From contig NZ_JH980292.1 of the NCBI RefSeq assembly GCF_000314005.1, positions 3,136,121 through 3,200,120 on the forward strand: DNA of 64,000 nucleotides, in the 5' to 3' direction. The DNA is from Spirulina subsalsa PCC 9445. GTDB lineage: Bacteria; Cyanobacteriota; Cyanobacteriia; Cyanobacteriales; Spirulinaceae. Made by a program: the position numbers and the translations under genes. This document shows positions 62,693 through 64,000 of this stretch, piece by piece; position 1 is the stretch's first letter; every line of letters starts with the position of its first letter. The notes beneath the pieces are model-generated. The model ran no database searches, was not told the DNA's origin, and saw only the letters and a program-made list of their open reading frames with translations.

Positions 62693-63019
62693 CTTAAATT
62701 TGGGTCGGGCTTTCTTGTTTTTAAAGCAGTCTTGCCACCCTTGGACGAGATGTCTTAAGGCATACTGAGGCGCACATTTGGACACTTCGTAGTACCAAGG
62801 ATGTTCTGGCTTGACTAGCTTATTTAACCATTTATGTAAGTCAATGGCTGTGGGAAATTTGATTTTTTCTTCGGGGGGACAATGAGCATTATGGGATAAA
62901 ATCCCTAAACACAAACTGTTCCCCCAATTGTAGGCATGACGTGCGACTCCGGCATGACGAGCCAATTGTTGCCGTTGAGTTGGATTGATTTTGAGTTGTG
63001 TTTTAAACCCTAATAACAT
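62642..63019 (-). pseudogene. TnpB N-terminal fragment
   Basis: The first ~110 residues of a TnpB (LLGFKTQLKINPTQRQQLARHAGVARHAYNWG ... YEVSKCAPQYALRHLVQGWQDCFKNKKARPKFKKK), then the frame runs into the repeat (AEAQLQTLFVVGL). The RuvC core is missing. This is a third, different tnpB lineage in the window. Confidence 0.85.
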
Positions 63020-63248
63020 GGAGCCATCATTCCAAGAAGCCTAACCCACTCCAATCTTAGCACCACGAATGACCTGTTCGCGCAGCGTCCCGGAGGGATG
63101 GACAATCTGAATTGAACAATCTTGCTCGATGCTCGGGTAATTTCTGAGGAATTGAGCCGTTTCAGGTAAGATTGGGTAAGTTTTCGGCTTCTGTAGTTAG
63201 CCCTAGGGGATGCTGTGCTAATACACTATCGACTTAACTAATTCAGCT
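63020..63248. other. Intergenic region
   Basis: The gap holds the promoter region of the transporter gene and the left edge of the decayed tnpB element. Nothing else was recognised. Confidence 0.4.
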
Positions 63249-64000
63249 ATGAATGAACCACCAAAAACCGAAACGTTACCCATTTCTCGCTTGCAAAAAT
63301 TCCTCATCACTTGGTTACTCCTGTTAGTCAGTCTCTGGGCTACCATTAGCGCCCTTAGCTACATCGGGGAACTCATTAGTATTCTCCTCACATCTGCCCT
63401 CATTGCCTTTGTTCTCAACTATGCTGTCGCGGCTATGCAGCGCCTCATTCCTCGCCCCATTGCGGCAGTTTTAGTTTATCTCGCCGCCGCCTTTCTGGTC
63501 ACAATTTTAGCCCTGATTGTTGTTCCCCCTCTCTTTAACCAAGGGCGACAATTGTTAATCCGTTTACCGGAAATTCTCGCGGAAGGACAAGAACAATTTA
63601 CCAATTTTCAACAGTGGAGTCAGCAGAAAAAACTCCCCCTTGATTTACAAATTCTTGCCCCCCAACTCTTCAACCGTCTACAAACTCAAGCGGAAAATAT
63701 TGCCTCTAGAGGATTTGGCATAGTTTTAGGAACATTTAATTGGTTAATTGACCTTGTTTTAATTCTCGTGATTTCTTTTTATATGCTGATTGATGCGGAA
63801 CGACTTTGGCGGAGTTTTACGTTCCTCTTAAACCCCATCATTCGAGAAGAATTAACCTCATCTCTGCGGCGGAATTTACAGCGTTTTGTCACGGGTCAAT
63901 TACTACTAGGTTTGTTCATGGCTATTACTCTATCGGTTTCTTTCCGGTTGTTGGCGGTGCCGTTTTTCCTCTTCTTTGCGGTGTTCATTGGCTTTATGGA
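63249..64000 (+). CDS. AI-2E/PerM family transporter (cut by window end)
   Basis: The first ~250 residues of a UPF0118-type membrane protein. Start ATG at 63249 (MNEPPKTETLPISRLQKFLITWLLLLVSLWATISALSYIGELISI), then several helices, an amphipathic stretch (LPEILAEGQEQFTNFQQWSQQKK), FNWLIDLVLILVISFYMLIDAERLWRSF and VTGQLLLGLFMAITLS. Cyanobacterial members may export small molecules; the substrate is unknown. The frame is open at the edge. Confidence 0.92.
   Translation, partial: MNEPPKTETLPISRLQKFLITWLLLLVSLWATISALSYIGELISILLTSALIAFVLNYAVAAMQRLIPRPIAAVLVYLAAAFLVTILALIVVPPLFNQGRQLLIRLPEILAEGQEQFTNFQQWSQQKKLPLDLQILAPQLFNRLQTQAENIASRGFGIVLGTFNWLIDLVLILVISFYMLIDAERLWRSFTFLLNPIIREELTSSLRRNLQRFVTGQLLLGLFMAITLSVSFRLLAVPFFLFFAVFIGFM

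Overview
The window is cyanobacterial. It carries crtH-type carotene cis-trans isomerase (partial), a COP23-domain protein, an NblB-like HEAT protein, the aerobic Mg-protoporphyrin cyclase gene acsF, frequent GCGATCGC (HIP1) octamers, and many intergenic heptamer-type tandem repeats (GGGAGTC / CCCTGTT-like) typical of filamentous cyanobacteria. I did not see rRNA, tRNA or CRISPR arrays.

Layout. 0-5 kb: crtH end, COP23 protein, a small [2Fe-2S] protein, then two IS200/IS605-type tnpB genes arranged tail to tail. 5-25 kb: mostly core genes (NblB-like, CBS, Uma2, dtd, serA, prmA, DUF2993, an RsuA/RluB-type pseudouridine synthase, a RodZ-like protein, malQ, a large PAS/GAF-GGDEF-EAL protein, carB, a methyltransferase). 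25.8-34.2 kb: a contractile injection system (eCIS/tCIS type) block with a DUF4255 protein, sheath, three tube-like paralogues, a second DUF4255 protein and an AAA+ ATPase. No baseplate or spike genes are here, so the system must be split or incomplete. It is followed by a membrane-anchored PD-(D/E)XK nuclease-like protein. 36.5-39.2 kb: divergent acsF and hemN.

39.2-52.3 kb is the most unusual part. It is an accessory island bounded by two imperfect inverted repeats of about 65 bp. Inside it is what I read as a decayed integron with tandemly repeated modules. The island holds four attC-like sites sharing R boxes, a three-base unpaired spacer and one extrahelical base at the same place. It also holds three copies of an attI-like/cassette promoter region and two 5' fragments of an integron-integrase-like gene pointing away from the cassettes. 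The cassettes carry toxin-antitoxin pairs (MazEF twice, DUF433/DUF5615, BrnTA, HicAB), a TM2 protein and an HNH endonuclease. Four copies of a broken VapBC module and a chimera of an antitoxin start with the 3' end of prfA (release factor 1) lie between them. Several genes in the island are interrupted by single in-frame stops. Its right edge holds an IS4-type transposase fragment, more VapBC modules and the truncated 3' part of a SNF2 helicase with a DUF3883 domain.

52.4-64 kb: a Ca2+-type P-type ATPase, ispF, an exopolysaccharide block (three GT4 glycosyltransferases around an O-antigen-polymerase-like membrane protein), a SAM hydroxide adenosyltransferase, a decayed tnpB, and the start of an AI-2E/PerM family transporter cut by the window end.

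All family names come from reading the translated sequence and motif recall; no database search was run.
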